Below, in pieces: positions 9,548 to 19,246 of a stretch of DNA of 64,000 bases. The stretch spans positions 26,943 to 90,942 of the forward strand of contig JBPCXR010000046.1 in assembly GCA_051027215.1 (NCBI GenBank). The letters run 5' to 3'. The position numbers and the translations under genes were made by a program. The DNA is from CALHVX01 sp051027215 (GTDB lineage: Bacteria; Pseudomonadota; Gammaproteobacteria; Pseudomonadales; Azotimanducaceae). Under the pieces are notes generated by a model. The model searched no databases. It saw only the letters and a program-made list of their open reading frames with translations, and was not told the origin of the DNA. Within the stretch, counting starts at the first letter, position 1, and each line of letters begins with the position of its first letter.

Positions 9548-9960
9548 CTCCCGCCAACAAGCGTCACCAGCACCTGACGCTCCCGTGGACGCCGCCGGTG
9601 TTCCCACAGGAATACCCCTTGCCAGGTTCCCAACGCTAAGCGGCCATCACGCACCGGAATGCTCAAACTCGTCGCCGTTAAGGCCCCTTTGATGTGCGCC
9701 GGCATATCGTCGGGGCCCTCTTGGGTGTGGGTATAGCGGGAATCATCTTCCGGTACCAAGCGCTGTAGATAGGTCTCGAGGTCGCGGCTCACTGCCGGAT
9801 CCGCATTCTCCTGAATGATGAGGCTCGCTGAGGTATGCCGCAGATACAGATGCATCAGTCCTTCCGGCAGCGGATGCGCCGACAGAACCTGCTGCAACTG
9901 GCTGGTGAACTCCACCAAGCCCTGAGCTGGTGCCAGAATATTGACAGTATGATGCTGCAT
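9544..9960 (-). CDS. yjbQ: YjbQ family protein (UPF0047)
   Basis: A 138-residue protein matching the YjbQ/UPF0047 family throughout: GLMHLYLRHTSASLIIQENAD, DLETYLQRLVPEDDSRYTH, GPDDMPAHIKGAL and LGTWQGVFLWEHR. The conserved His residues (HTSAS, DMPAHIK, WEHR) are all present and are thought to bind metal. Escherichia coli YjbQ shows weak thiamin-phosphate synthase activity, but the cellular role is not settled. It is cytoplasmic and small. It stands alone, convergent with the small hypothetical gene. Confidence 0.88.
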   Translation of the reverse strand: MQHHTVNILAPAQGLVEFTSQLQQVLSAHPLPEGLMHLYLRHTSASLIIQENADPAVSRDLETYLQRLVPEDDSRYTHTQEGPDDMPAHIKGALTATSLSIPVRDGRLALGTWQGVFLWEHRRRPRERQVLVTLVGGS

Positions 9961-10136
9961 CGCTTACCTCAATTCGGGCATCAACCCTGGAACTCGCTCG
10001 TTCCGCGTCCATTTAACTGCGCAAGTGTCCAACAGATAGCTGGAACTGGCACACAGAATCGGGCAATGGCACCAGCTCACACTCAGACTGTGCGGGACAC
10101 CCCGGAGGCAATCAAGCCCACTCGGTAACTTCTCTA

Positions 10137-13100
10137 TTGGCTTCTGAGAATCGCTCAGGGGAAGCGCGTCCGCCGAATCCTCCAAAGGATCCGGTCAAGG
10201 ATTACCAAGACTTGCACACGCATCGTGGTTGGACATTTTGGAGCTCCGCCGGGCTGACTATGGTTAGCGCGCTGCTCTTCAGCGCTCCACATAGCAGCTC
10301 ATTGCTGAGCTTCGACCTCGGTGAGCTGGCGCCGGCTACCGCGATCGGCGCGGCTGCGCTACTGACCATAGCAATCGCTTTCGCCGCTAGCTGTAGACAT
10401 CTAGGTGTAGCAACCATCGCCGCCAGCCTCGGGACGGTGCTTGGCCTTCTTCACGGGATGCTCTTCGCCGCCACTAACATCGAACAACTCTGGACCGCCG
10501 GACTTGTCGCGCTGTTCTGGCTTGCTGCGACCCTTGCAACCCTCCTCGGTGGCCGCGATCAGTCGCGCCAAGTGCTGCTGCAATCGATGCAGCAACAATC
10601 CCTGCCGCAGCTGGTGGTCGATGCTGAGGCCCGCATACAACTAGCGAACGATGCGTTTGCTGCTCTAGTGGGCATCGAGCGTGATTCTCTAATCGGCGAG
10701 GAGCTTTGCAGCTTCATCGATCGTGCCGACTGGGAAGCTCTAGGCAACAAAGCTGAATCCGATGAAAGCTCGAGCAGCGAGGCAACAAATGGCGCTTTCG
10801 CCGAGGAGCCGGTCGCGCTCAACGTAGCTGGTGGGCAGACACATTGGGTACTGCTTGGGGCAATACCTACAGACGGACTGAGCAGTGGCGCGCTGCTCAT
10901 AACTTGCTGGGATCAGACCCAAAGCCATAGCCGTTTGTCCGAACAGGTACAGCAGGTCGCGGACCTACAGGGGCTATTGCATCAGTCCCATGACATTGTC
11001 TTGCGGTTAAACGCAGAAGGATTGATCGTATCGACCAATGAACGCTCCCGGCTAGTACTCGGCAAAGCGGTAGCCAACCTGGACATCACCGCACTCTTGG
11101 ACGATGCCCAAGCCTATGACTTTGAACAGGCGCGCTCAAAGTGCCTAAACAGCGGAACTACGATAACGATCAAGCGCCTACAACTTCACCCAACTCATCG
11201 CGATGCGCCGATCTTTGTGGACGCCAAACTACAGTGTAGTCAGCAAGGGCCCGCCAAACTGTTGCTCACCGGTAATAGCGTGAAGCATCACATGAGCGCA
11301 GAGCTGGAATTGCAGCAGAGCAACAGTCTTTTGGAACGGGTGTTCGCAGAATCGCCGGATGCCATCGCTTTGTACCGCCGCAGTGACCACTCGGCGCTAC
11401 GCGTTAACCCGGGATTCACCACAGTCTTCGGCTACTCGGCTGATGCCATTATCGGACAGCCAGACTCTCTGTTGAAACTCTGGGCCGACCCGGAAACACG
11501 AATCGATGCACAAGAACAGTTTCTACGCAGTCACTACGACACACGCATTCAAGGCAAATTAGCACGCCAGAACAACAGTGTCTTCGATGCCGAGATCCTG
11601 CTCCGCCAGGTACACACTGAGGGCGAGGAATGTTTGCTGTTGATCGCCCGAGACATCTCCGAGCAGCTCGACATCGATAGAGCGCGGGCAGCCAACGAAC
11701 AGATGTTTCAACAGACCTTCGAATTCAGTCCAGATGGAATAGCCATACTGCGCAAGCAGGACGCCGTGATCATCGATGTCAACCCGGCGATGGTAGAAGC
11801 ATCGGGTTATGAGAAATCGCAGCTGTTGGATCGTTCCCTGTTCGAGCTTGGCGTCATGGCAGATCTCAGCGAAATGCAGCCCTCGGATCTGTTACTGAAA
11901 CAAGTACACCATTTCGACGACATCGAGATGACGTTTAAGACCAAATCTGGGAGCCATGCGCCAGCACTGGTCTCTGCCAGAGAGTTCGATCTGAACGGTG
12001 AAGCACACCTGATCGCCGTGGCAAAAGACGTACAAGAACTACGCTCCGCTCAGGCACGGGTTGCACGTAGCGAAGAACGCTTCCGCGGCGCATTCGAAAA
12101 CGCACAGCTCGCCATGATTCTCATGGACTTAGATGGAAAAATATTTCTGTCGAATCGATTTGCCCAGGACCTATTGTCCTTTTCAGCGGCAGAGCTTAAC
12201 GGCTTGCACATCTCCCGATTGATTCCGCAGGAAGAACGTATCGATCTAAAAGAATCATTGACGAGAATCCTGCAAGACGGCGAGATGCGCATCCGCTCAG
12301 AGCGTCGCATGCTGTGCCAGAACGGCTTAGAAATCTGGACGAATTTTCAAATCGTGCTGCAGCTGGACAGCACGGAAAAGAACTCCTATTTCATTATTCA
12401 AGCTGCTGACGTTACAGACATCAAACTCAGCCAGCGGCGTATGGAGCGAATGGCTTTCTACGACACACTGACTGACCTGGCTAATCGTCGGCTGTTCCAG
12501 GAGCGCTTGCAGCACGCGATAGAGCATTGCCAGCGCAGCGGTCGTCTGTCTGCACTGCTATATCTCGATCTGGACCAATTCAAACGAGTCAACGACACTT
12601 TGGGCCACGAGGCTGGCGATGCGCTCCTGCGCGAGGTTGCCTTGCGCTTGGCCGAGTGCGTTCGCACGGAAGACACAGTCGGCCGAACAGGCGGTGACGA
12701 GTTCACCGTACTGCTGTTTGATATCGAAAAGAGTGGCGACGCGGGTGTAGTTGCAGAGAAGATTCTGACCAGCCTACGCGAGCCCATCCCCATTTCTGGT
12801 CACAACCTGGTCGTTACGACCAGCATCGGCGTCGCCATCATTCCCAACGACGGTAGAGATGCCAACGTAGTGATGAAAAACGCCGACCTCGCCATGTATC
12901 GTGCGAAGGACCGTGGACGCAACAACTTCCAATTCTATGCCGAGGATATGAACACCAAGGCAGTATTGCGACTGCGCACGGAAAATGAGTTACGCGAGGG
13001 GCTCACTCGAGGCGAATTTATTCTGCATCATCAGCCGAAATACCGAATCAGCGACGGCAAGATTATGGGAGTAGAGTGCCTGGTAAGATGGAACCATCCA

Positions 13101-13835
13101 ACTCGAGGGTTGTTGCCACCAGGAGAGTTCATCCAGGTGGCCGAAGAAACCGGGGCCATCGTTAACCTTGGCAGCTGGATCATCGAAGCCGCTTGCCAGG
13201 CGGGCAAGCGCTTCGCCGACATCGCCGATGGCGACTTCTCCACTGCTGTCAACATTTCACCGAGACAGTTCCGCGACCCTAACCTCATTAGCCACATCAG
13301 GCGCTGCTTGCGCACTAGTGGACTGCCTCCTGAGTTGCTGCAGGTCGAGATCACCGAAACCATGCTGATGCACGACGTTGAAGCAGCGTCGGCCATCGTT
13401 GCCAGGCTCCATGAGTTGGGCACGTTCCTTGCGATCGATGATTTTGGCACCGGCTACTCTTCGCTCAACTATCTGAAAAAATTCCCGATACAAACGGTCA
13501 AAGTCGATCGCAGCTTCGTTACCGATATTCCACACAACAGCGACGATATGGCCATCACCGCAGCGGTTATTGCCATGGCTCACCGGCTCAACATGGATGT
13601 GGTTGCCGAAGGCGTGGAAACTGAGGGACAACTGCAATTCCTGTGCGAAAATCACTGCGAATTCGCTCAGGGCTACTTATTCAGCAAACCTGTCACCGCG
13701 CCGGAGTTGGAAGCGCTAATCCGCGAGCAATTCTCACCCTACTCCGGTGAAAAGCTGCAGACGGCAAAGCCTCCCGCTCAAGCACGGCCATCAGCACGAT
13801 TGGAATTGATCGGCAAAACCTCCCGCGAAAAGTAG
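10137..13835 (+). CDS. Membrane multi-PAS GGDEF/EAL cyclic-di-GMP protein
   Basis: A 1232-residue signalling protein. The N-terminus has a short soluble lead and three or four membrane helices (about 33-140). Five PAS-like domains follow (about 150-260, 270-380, 393-510, 515-640, 650-770). Then comes a GGDEF domain with an intact GGDEF motif (852-856) and an EAL domain in which the motif reads ECL (980-982). The rest of the EAL site looks complete: NISPRQF, ETMLM, DDFGTGYSS and VDRSF. It may both make and degrade cyclic di-GMP. The start is a TTG without a good ribosome-binding site; the next Met is residue 42, inside the first helix. Its 3' end overlaps the convergent RND gene by 58 bp. Confidence 0.9.
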   Translation: MASENRSGEARPPNPPKDPVKDYQDLHTHRGWTFWSSAGLTMVSALLFSAPHSSSLLSFDLGELAPATAIGAAALLTIAIAFAASCRHLGVATIAASLGTVLGLLHGMLFAATNIEQLWTAGLVALFWLAATLATLLGGRDQSRQVLLQSMQQQSLPQLVVDAEARIQLANDAFAALVGIERDSLIGEELCSFIDRADWEALGNKAESDESSSSEATNGAFAEEPVALNVAGGQTHWVLLGAIPTDGLSSGALLITCWDQTQSHSRLSEQVQQVADLQGLLHQSHDIVLRLNAEGLIVSTNERSRLVLGKAVANLDITALLDDAQAYDFEQARSKCLNSGTTITIKRLQLHPTHRDAPIFVDAKLQCSQQGPAKLLLTGNSVKHHMSAELELQQSNSLLERVFAESPDAIALYRRSDHSALRVNPGFTTVFGYSADAIIGQPDSLLKLWADPETRIDAQEQFLRSHYDTRIQGKLARQNNSVFDAEILLRQVHTEGEECLLLIARDISEQLDIDRARAANEQMFQQTFEFSPDGIAILRKQDAVIIDVNPAMVEASGYEKSQLLDRSLFELGVMADLSEMQPSDLLLKQVHHFDDIEMTFKTKSGSHAPALVSAREFDLNGEAHLIAVAKDVQELRSAQARVARSEERFRGAFENAQLAMILMDLDGKIFLSNRFAQDLLSFSAAELNGLHISRLIPQEERIDLKESLTRILQDGEMRIRSERRMLCQNGLEIWTNFQIVLQLDSTEKNSYFIIQAADVTDIKLSQRRMERMAFYDTLTDLANRRLFQERLQHAIEHCQRSGRLSALLYLDLDQFKRVNDTLGHEAGDALLREVALRLAECVRTEDTVGRTGGDEFTVLLFDIEKSGDAGVVAEKILTSLREPIPISGHNLVVTTSIGVAIIPNDGRDANVVMKNADLAMYRAKDRGRNNFQFYAEDMNTKAVLRLRTENELREGLTRGEFILHHQPKYRISDGKIMGVECLVRWNHPTRGLLPPGEFIQVAEETGAIVNLGSWIIEAACQAGKRFADIADGDFSTAVNISPRQFRDPNLISHIRRCLRTSGLPPELLQVEITETMLMHDVEAASAIVARLHELGTFLAIDDFGTGYSSLNYLKKFPIQTVKVDRSFVTDIPHNSDDMAITAAVIAMAHRLNMDVVAEGVETEGQLQFLCENHCEFAQGYLFSKPVTAPELEALIREQFSPYSGEKLQTAKPPAQARPSARLELIGKTSREK

Positions 13836-16453
13836 CTCAGCAGGACCGGCAAAACTACGACGGTCAGCAGTAGCACCATCGACACGGCAAAGGTCAACAG
13901 CAATCCGATTGATGCCGTACCCTGATGCGGCGAGAGCATCAACGATGCGAACGCGCCGATGGTGGTCAGAGTAGACAGCAGAACAGCTCGCGGCGTACTC
14001 GAGTGAATTAGCCGGTTGACGTCATCGCTGCCGTGAAAGCGGTCCACCACGTGTATGCCGTTATCCACCCCAAGTCCAAATATGAGAGGCAGCACCAATA
14101 TATTGGCCATGTTTAGCGGCCGATCGAACCAAACGCCCAGGGCCAGGGTGAAGAGCATCGCCACGGCTAATGGAACCAATATCAATACCGCATCCATTGG
14201 CCGTCGGTAGCGCAGCAGCAAAATGAGCAGAACCCCGGCTCCGGCAATGATCGTCGCTGTGTAGAAGGACTCGACGACAATCTGACCTACACCCCACTCG
14301 ATCACCGGTCGGCCAGTCGCTGAGGGCATTCGCTGTCGAACTAAATCGACAAATCGACTTAACGCCGAGGTGTCGGACAGATCTTCGGCCGGATTTATTT
14401 GCAGCAAGTACTCACCGTCACTGCTACGTAACAGACGTTGCAATGCGAGTGGCAAATCATCGAAGGTTACTGCGTCGACTTGCAAGGCCCCGCGCAACCA
14501 CACCAGCTCTTCCTGCAGATTGCTCAGTACTGCACGTTGCCAGATAAACAGCGTCTGCTCGTTCCCTGCGCTAACGTCGGTCAAATCTCGAATCAATCCC
14601 TGGTAGCGCGCGTCTTTGCTATCTTCCAGGGCGCTGACCAAGTTTTGCAGCGATCGCCGGATCGAGCGGGCGCTAGCGGGCGCGCCCACTCCGTCGGTGG
14701 CGAATAGATCCCAGAACAGGTCCTGCGCATCTGCCAAGGTCTCAAGTTTTTGTGGTTGTTCAGCGGGTAGGTAGTCAGCTGCCGCGACCACGCTGTCGAC
14801 CTCTGGCATGGTCTCCAAATCGTTAGGCGCAAAGGGTTCAGCGGTCAATACCGACAACGAGTAGTCCGTCACCAGGCCTTCATCTTGCAACCGCCGCAAG
14901 GACTGCATGGATTCAGATTGGTCATCTCGCAGCGCCAAAACGCTATAGTCAAAGTAACTATGGGCAGCACTAAATCCAGCGATCACTACGCCGCAGACTA
15001 AGGCGACCAGCACATAGCGCCGTTGCTTGGTTAGCGCGGCAACTAACCGCTGGCCACTGGTCAACTCTGTCTCGTGATGCCGAATTCGACCAACGACTCG
15101 ATAGTAAGCGGGTAACAAGGTGAAGGTCAGAAAACCGGCAATCAGCATACCTCCTGCCGAAATCACTCCAAGGTCAGCCAGGCCTTGGTAACTGGTGGGC
15201 CAGAACCCAAGAAAAGCAATGGCAGTGCTCAGGGCACACAAACAAATGGGGTTGCCCACGCTGCGCACCGTCGTCTGCAACGCCACAGAAATAGTCTCGC
15301 TACTTACTTTCGACGCCGCGCTTCCTACAGCCGCAGAGCGCAATCGATGATTGATCGCCTCTTGGTAGCGCAGTGAGAAGTGCACCGCAAAGTCTACTCC
15401 CAGGCCGAAGAACATCACCAGGAATACAATGGATAGTGTGTTGTACTGGCCCACGGCCAACATGGCATAGGCCGAAGTCCAGATAACCCCCGCGATCAGT
15501 AAAGCAAAAGTACCGCCGATGATCTTGATCGAACGCACTCCGATGATCAGCACGCCAAGCAGTAGCACCACTGACAACCAACCCGCCCGAGCGACGCCAC
15601 TGGTGGCCGCCGCAATCTCTTCGTGAGCCAACGCAATCTCGCCAGTGAGTTGAACCTGAACACTGCTGGGCAGCTGAGTATCTGCCAGTAGCGCACGTAC
15701 AGCTGCCATGACCTCAGCCTTACTAATCTCGCTCTCTACACCCAACTCATCGGTTCTTAACGCGCCTTTAGCACTGAGTACGCGAACCACATCGGCAGAT
15801 TGACTAAACAGTTCATCGGTCCAGATGATCGTCGGATCGGCCCCATCCAACATGGCATCAGCAGAAGTTTCGAGCAGCTTAAAGATTCGGTCTGTGCCCA
15901 GCGCGTGGTCGGCGCTGGCTGATTCGGTTTGGGACAAGGCGCTGATCAAGCGTTCGAATAGGCCCCGTAAACTCGGATCGGCAGCCAATGCAGACAACAG
16001 TGGCTGGGCCTCAGCCAATCGGTCGATCAAGTCATCTAGAGCTTCCGCGTCCAGGTAGAGCAACGCATGCTCGCGAAAAAACGGATCCACTGCTGGCGCA
16101 TAAACTGACCGAAAGTGTTCCGGGTCATCGCGCAGACGTGCCTGCAATCGGCGGGTAGCTTGTTCCACGTCAAAATAGGATTCACCGCTGACCAACAAGA
16201 CCAGGGTGTTTACCCGTTCCGGAAACGCCGCTTCGTAACGATCGTAATCCTGGCGCCAAGGCGCGCTTTGATCGATCAGGTCACCCAGATCAGCATTAAT
16301 GGAGAATCGCTCGATGGCAATCCAAAACGCCGCCAAGGTAAGCAATAGCAGCGCTGACAACACCGCATTGGCATGAGCAACCACCCCGGCAACCCAGCGT
16401 TCTAGCCATGACGAAGTCTGCAACGGCGCTGAAGATGACGTTTGTGACATCAA
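13778..16453 (-). CDS. hpnN: HpnN-like RND/MMPL transporter
   Basis: A large RND-superfamily inner-membrane protein (891 residues) with two repeats, each a periplasmic loop followed by a block of membrane helices. The helix blocks lie at about 270-450 and 725-880, with one helix at 25-45. Conserved RND stretches include VMFFGLGVDFAVHFSLRYQEA and LPLIFGLGVDNGIHVVDRFHG. Size and layout match HpnN, the hopanoid-associated RND protein that moves lipids toward the outer membrane. Here it closes an operon with MlaA- and MlaC-like genes, 24 bp behind mlaA, which supports lipid export or trafficking. No hopanoid synthesis genes are in the window, so its cargo may be another lipid. Confidence 0.82.
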   Translation of the reverse strand: MMSQTSSSAPLQTSSWLERWVAGVVAHANAVLSALLLLTLAAFWIAIERFSINADLGDLIDQSAPWRQDYDRYEAAFPERVNTLVLLVSGESYFDVEQATRRLQARLRDDPEHFRSVYAPAVDPFFREHALLYLDAEALDDLIDRLAEAQPLLSALAADPSLRGLFERLISALSQTESASADHALGTDRIFKLLETSADAMLDGADPTIIWTDELFSQSADVVRVLSAKGALRTDELGVESEISKAEVMAAVRALLADTQLPSSVQVQLTGEIALAHEEIAAATSGVARAGWLSVVLLLGVLIIGVRSIKIIGGTFALLIAGVIWTSAYAMLAVGQYNTLSIVFLVMFFGLGVDFAVHFSLRYQEAINHRLRSAAVGSAASKVSSETISVALQTTVRSVGNPICLCALSTAIAFLGFWPTSYQGLADLGVISAGGMLIAGFLTFTLLPAYYRVVGRIRHHETELTSGQRLVAALTKQRRYVLVALVCGVVIAGFSAAHSYFDYSVLALRDDQSESMQSLRRLQDEGLVTDYSLSVLTAEPFAPNDLETMPEVDSVVAAADYLPAEQPQKLETLADAQDLFWDLFATDGVGAPASARSIRRSLQNLVSALEDSKDARYQGLIRDLTDVSAGNEQTLFIWQRAVLSNLQEELVWLRGALQVDAVTFDDLPLALQRLLRSSDGEYLLQINPAEDLSDTSALSRFVDLVRQRMPSATGRPVIEWGVGQIVVESFYTATIIAGAGVLLILLLRYRRPMDAVLILVPLAVAMLFTLALGVWFDRPLNMANILVLPLIFGLGVDNGIHVVDRFHGSDDVNRLIHSSTPRAVLLSTLTTIGAFASLMLSPHQGTASIGLLLTFAVSMVLLLTVVVLPVLLSYFSREVLPINSNRADGRA

Positions 16454-16477
16454 GTATCCAAAGCGCGCTAATAACGC

Positions 16478-17287
16478 CTAGTCGTCGTCCTCAGCATCTA
16501 ACTCATCGACTTCGTCGTCGAACGACTCATCATCAAAAAAGTCGTCCATGGGCGGATCACCGTCGTATACCAGGAACTTGCGGCGTTGAAAGTACGCATC
16601 ACGGGTAAATACATAAGGATCAAGGGCGCTGCTATCTCGAGCATCAGTTAGCACTAAGGCCTCGGCCCGAGCATTTAGACCATCAAGCAAGCCGAGCCAG
16701 ATGCTGTAATGGCTACCGAGCAAGATACGGGGCATCCAGGCCTTGATCAATGCACCGGGGGCATCACGTAACGCCGAAGGGCCGGCAACAGGCACGAACA
16801 AATAATTGCTGCGGGTTTTTCCCCACACAGCAAAAGTTTGCCCGAGATCCTCTTCACCGTGGACCAGACCCACTTTAGTGGCAACATCAAAGATGCCGGC
16901 AATGCCAATCGTCGAATTGACCACCACGCGGGTGAGATCGATACTGCTTTTCCCCAACTTGCCCTGCAACAGGCCATTTAAGCTGCTATCAATGTTGCGT
17001 AGGTTGGCGAAAACATTCGAAACGCCCGTGCGCCAAAATTCCGGGGTAATCTTGTTGTAGCCTCGAGCAACCGGCACGAGCGCATTGCGGTCAACCCAAT
17101 CGGTTACCCTGTAGTTGAACCGATTGAAGCCTTCAGCGTCATCGTAGGTACCGTACTCCGGCCCTGACAAGCCAGCACAGCCAGAGCAAAAGACTGCACC
17201 AACTAATAATCCCAAAAGCAACCAGCGCGACCGATGCATGGGCGTAGCTTGATCCGTCCTCTTCCCTTTACTCACGCGCTTCTCCAT
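16478..17287 (-). CDS. mlaA: MlaA/VacJ-like outer-membrane lipoprotein
   Basis: MlaA sits in the outer membrane and removes phospholipid from the outer leaflet, passing it to MlaC. The 269-residue protein has a hydrophobic signal (about 20-38) ending in a lipobox-like CSGC and the family pattern EGFNRFNYRVTDWVDRN, then FFANLRN-like and PSSLNGLLQGK-like stretches. GIFDVATKVGL, EDLGQTFAVWG and FVPVAGPSALRDA also fit. The C-terminus is a long acidic tail (DDFFDDESFDDEVDELDAED), which is unusual. The first Met overlaps the mlaC-like gene by 20 bp; a second start (Met17, 17239) is equally possible. It lies between mlaC and the RND gene. Confidence 0.88.
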   Translation of the reverse strand: MEKRVSKGKRTDQATPMHRSRWLLLGLLVGAVFCSGCAGLSGPEYGTYDDAEGFNRFNYRVTDWVDRNALVPVARGYNKITPEFWRTGVSNVFANLRNIDSSLNGLLQGKLGKSSIDLTRVVVNSTIGIAGIFDVATKVGLVHGEEDLGQTFAVWGKTRSNYLFVPVAGPSALRDAPGALIKAWMPRILLGSHYSIWLGLLDGLNARAEALVLTDARDSSALDPYVFTRDAYFQRRKFLVYDGDPPMDDFFDDESFDDEVDELDAEDDD

Positions 17288-17969
17288 TCGCCTTTTGCTC
17301 CATGGCTGATTTCGAGATCAATTCTTCGGTCTGAGCCTTGCGCTCCTCAGGCTCGCTATTAGCCAGTGCTCGATACTGATCCAATATATGTGCAAGCAGC
17401 GCAGCAAAGCCCTGTTGTTTGACGATGCTATTGTAGTCAGCGCGCCGCAAGGACAGATCACTGACTCCATCGGCCACCACATTGTAAATTTGGCCATCGC
17501 GAAAGTGATAGTCCAGACGAACCGGCGCTCCACTTTGTCTGACCAGTTGTGTGCGCACCACAGGACCGCGTCGACCAGGATTCACCCCTACAAGTTCGAA
17601 GCTTTGACCGGAGTAGTCGGCAAATCGATCTGCATAGGTCGCCGAAATTAGGTCCTTAAGCGCAAGACGAAACTGCTCCTGCTCAGCTGCGTTCAAGCCG
17701 CGCCAAGTTGTACCCAGGCTGAGACGAGCAATGGTCGCGAGATTAAAGTGCGCCTGCACTTGGGGCTCAAGGATTGCCAGGCGGGTCGCGAACGGCGCGT
17801 CGCTGCGTAGAGCAGATAGTAATGCCGCATGAAACGCGTTCACGCTGTGCTCCGCAGCCGCCTCAAGGCCGGCCTGCTCGACAGCGGCCGATTTCGGCTC
17901 GAGCGTATGAGCAAGCGGCATGACGCAGCCAAGAAGGAAACACAGAATCATTCCACGTAAACGCATCAT
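17268..17969 (-). CDS. mlaC: MlaC/Ttg2D-like periplasmic lipid-binding protein
   Basis: A 233-residue protein with a signal peptide (about 1-21, ending PLAHT/LEP) and a Tol_Tol_Ttg2 (MlaC/HpnM) domain. LARLSLGTTWR-like, AEQEQFRLALKDLISATYADR, VRTQLV, VRLDYHFRDGQIYNVVADGVSDL and ADYNSIVKQQGFAALLAHI match the family. It carries phospholipid across the periplasm. The frame is open far upstream, but the start is fixed by the ATGA overlap with the dctM stop at 17966-17969. That overlap shows that the TRAP and Mla parts belong to one translation unit. Confidence 0.88.
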   Translation of the reverse strand: MMRLRGMILCFLLGCVMPLAHTLEPKSAAVEQAGLEAAAEHSVNAFHAALLSALRSDAPFATRLAILEPQVQAHFNLATIARLSLGTTWRGLNAAEQEQFRLALKDLISATYADRFADYSGQSFELVGVNPGRRGPVVRTQLVRQSGAPVRLDYHFRDGQIYNVVADGVSDLSLRRADYNSIVKQQGFAALLAHILDQYRALANSEPEERKAQTEELISKSAMEQKANGEARE

Positions 17970-19246
17970 CTGACGAATACCAGGCTGAACCAGGGAATGT
18001 AGGTAATCAATAGTAGCGCTACCAACAACGCTAACATAAAGGGCCAGCAAGCCGCATACAGCTCCAACAAGGGCTTTTTGAAGCGGTAACTGGCAATGAA
18101 CAGGTTCATGCCGATGGGCGGAGTAAAGTATCCGATCTGCATATTCGCCAGAAAGACGATGCCCAGATGAACGGGATCGATTCCATACTGAACCGCCACA
18201 GGCAACAGCAACGGCACCATGATCACCAGCGCGGAAAAGACGTCCAGAATCGCACCCAACAACAACAGCAGAATGTTGAGCAGCAGGAGAAACATCCACG
18301 GGCTCTGAATATATCGCTGGGTTACCTCGAACAGCTGTTGTGGCACTTCTGCGTCAACTAAAAAGTTGGTGAACGCCAGGGCAGCGCCAAGAATTAGCAA
18401 AATGCCGCCCACCATCTTCATGGATTCACCGATAATCCGCGGCAGAGCGGCGATAGAGACTTCTCGGTACAGCAATACCTCGGCAATCAGCACATAGAGC
18501 GCGGTTACCGCAGCCGCCTCCGACACCGCGAACACACCGCTATAGATCCCTCCGAGCACGATAAATGGCAGCGGCAGCTCCCATCGCGCGGCCCAGGTCG
18601 AGCGCCCCAATTCCGCCCAACTAAAGTCGACGGTTGGCAAAGGCACATTGCGGTAATGCCACAGAGTCCAGACGATGAGCACCAACAACATCAACAGCAG
18701 CGGCAAAATACCCGCGACGAATAGGTCAACAATGGAGAATGGCTCTCCCACATCCAATTGCTGGGCTACGATGCCGTAGAGAATCAATGGGATGGACGGT
18801 ACTAACAACAAGCCCAAACTACCGGAGCTGGTTACTAAGCCGAGGCTAAAACGCTCGTCGTAGCCGGCGCTGGTCAACGCTGGCAGCAACAGGGCTCCCA
18901 ACGCAACAATAGTCACTCCTGAGGCACCGGTGAGGGCGGTAAAAACTGCACATACCACGAACGCCACAACAGCTAACCCGATTCTAAAGCGCCCGACCAG
19001 AGCTCGAACCAAGGCAACCAAGCGCGACGAAGTATTTGCTTGGGCGAGCAGATACCCAGCAAAAGTAAACAACGGCAAAGCAACAAGCATCGGCGTATCG
19101 ACGATGCGATACAGCTCGATAGCGACCACCGCGAGATCGATGTCGGCGTGCATGAACCCCAACATGGCCGCCCCAAGAATGAGGCTGAAAAGCGGTGCAC
19201 CCATCAGAGCGGCGATCAACAGAGCGGCAGCGCCCAGCCACATCAT
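17966..19246 (-). CDS. dctM: TRAP transporter large permease, DctM family
   Basis: The 12-helix permease of a tripartite ATP-independent periplasmic (TRAP) importer (426 residues), driven by an ion gradient. Helices run along the whole protein. Conserved DctM stretches are PLFTFAGYLLAQ, SSGSLGLLLVPSIPLILYG, EAAAVTALYVL and QIGYFTPPIGMNLFIA. The reading frame extends upstream to 19444, but I chose 19246 because there its ATG overlaps the dctQ stop (ATGA) and the residues then read MMWLGAAALLIAAL. It is coupled on its other side to mlaC. Confidence 0.92.
   Translation of the reverse strand: MMWLGAAALLIAALMGAPLFSLILGAAMLGFMHADIDLAVVAIELYRIVDTPMLVALPLFTFAGYLLAQANTSSRLVALVRALVGRFRIGLAVVAFVVCAVFTALTGASGVTIVALGALLLPALTSAGYDERFSLGLVTSSGSLGLLLVPSIPLILYGIVAQQLDVGEPFSIVDLFVAGILPLLLMLLVLIVWTLWHYRNVPLPTVDFSWAELGRSTWAARWELPLPFIVLGGIYSGVFAVSEAAAVTALYVLIAEVLLYREVSIAALPRIIGESMKMVGGILLILGAALAFTNFLVDAEVPQQLFEVTQRYIQSPWMFLLLLNILLLLLGAILDVFSALVIMVPLLLPVAVQYGIDPVHLGIVFLANMQIGYFTPPIGMNLFIASYRFKKPLLELYAACWPFMLALLVALLLITYIPWFSLVFVR

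Noticed and set aside
17970..18299. Upstream extension of the mlaC frame
   Set aside because: It lies within dctM; the signal peptide starts at 17969.
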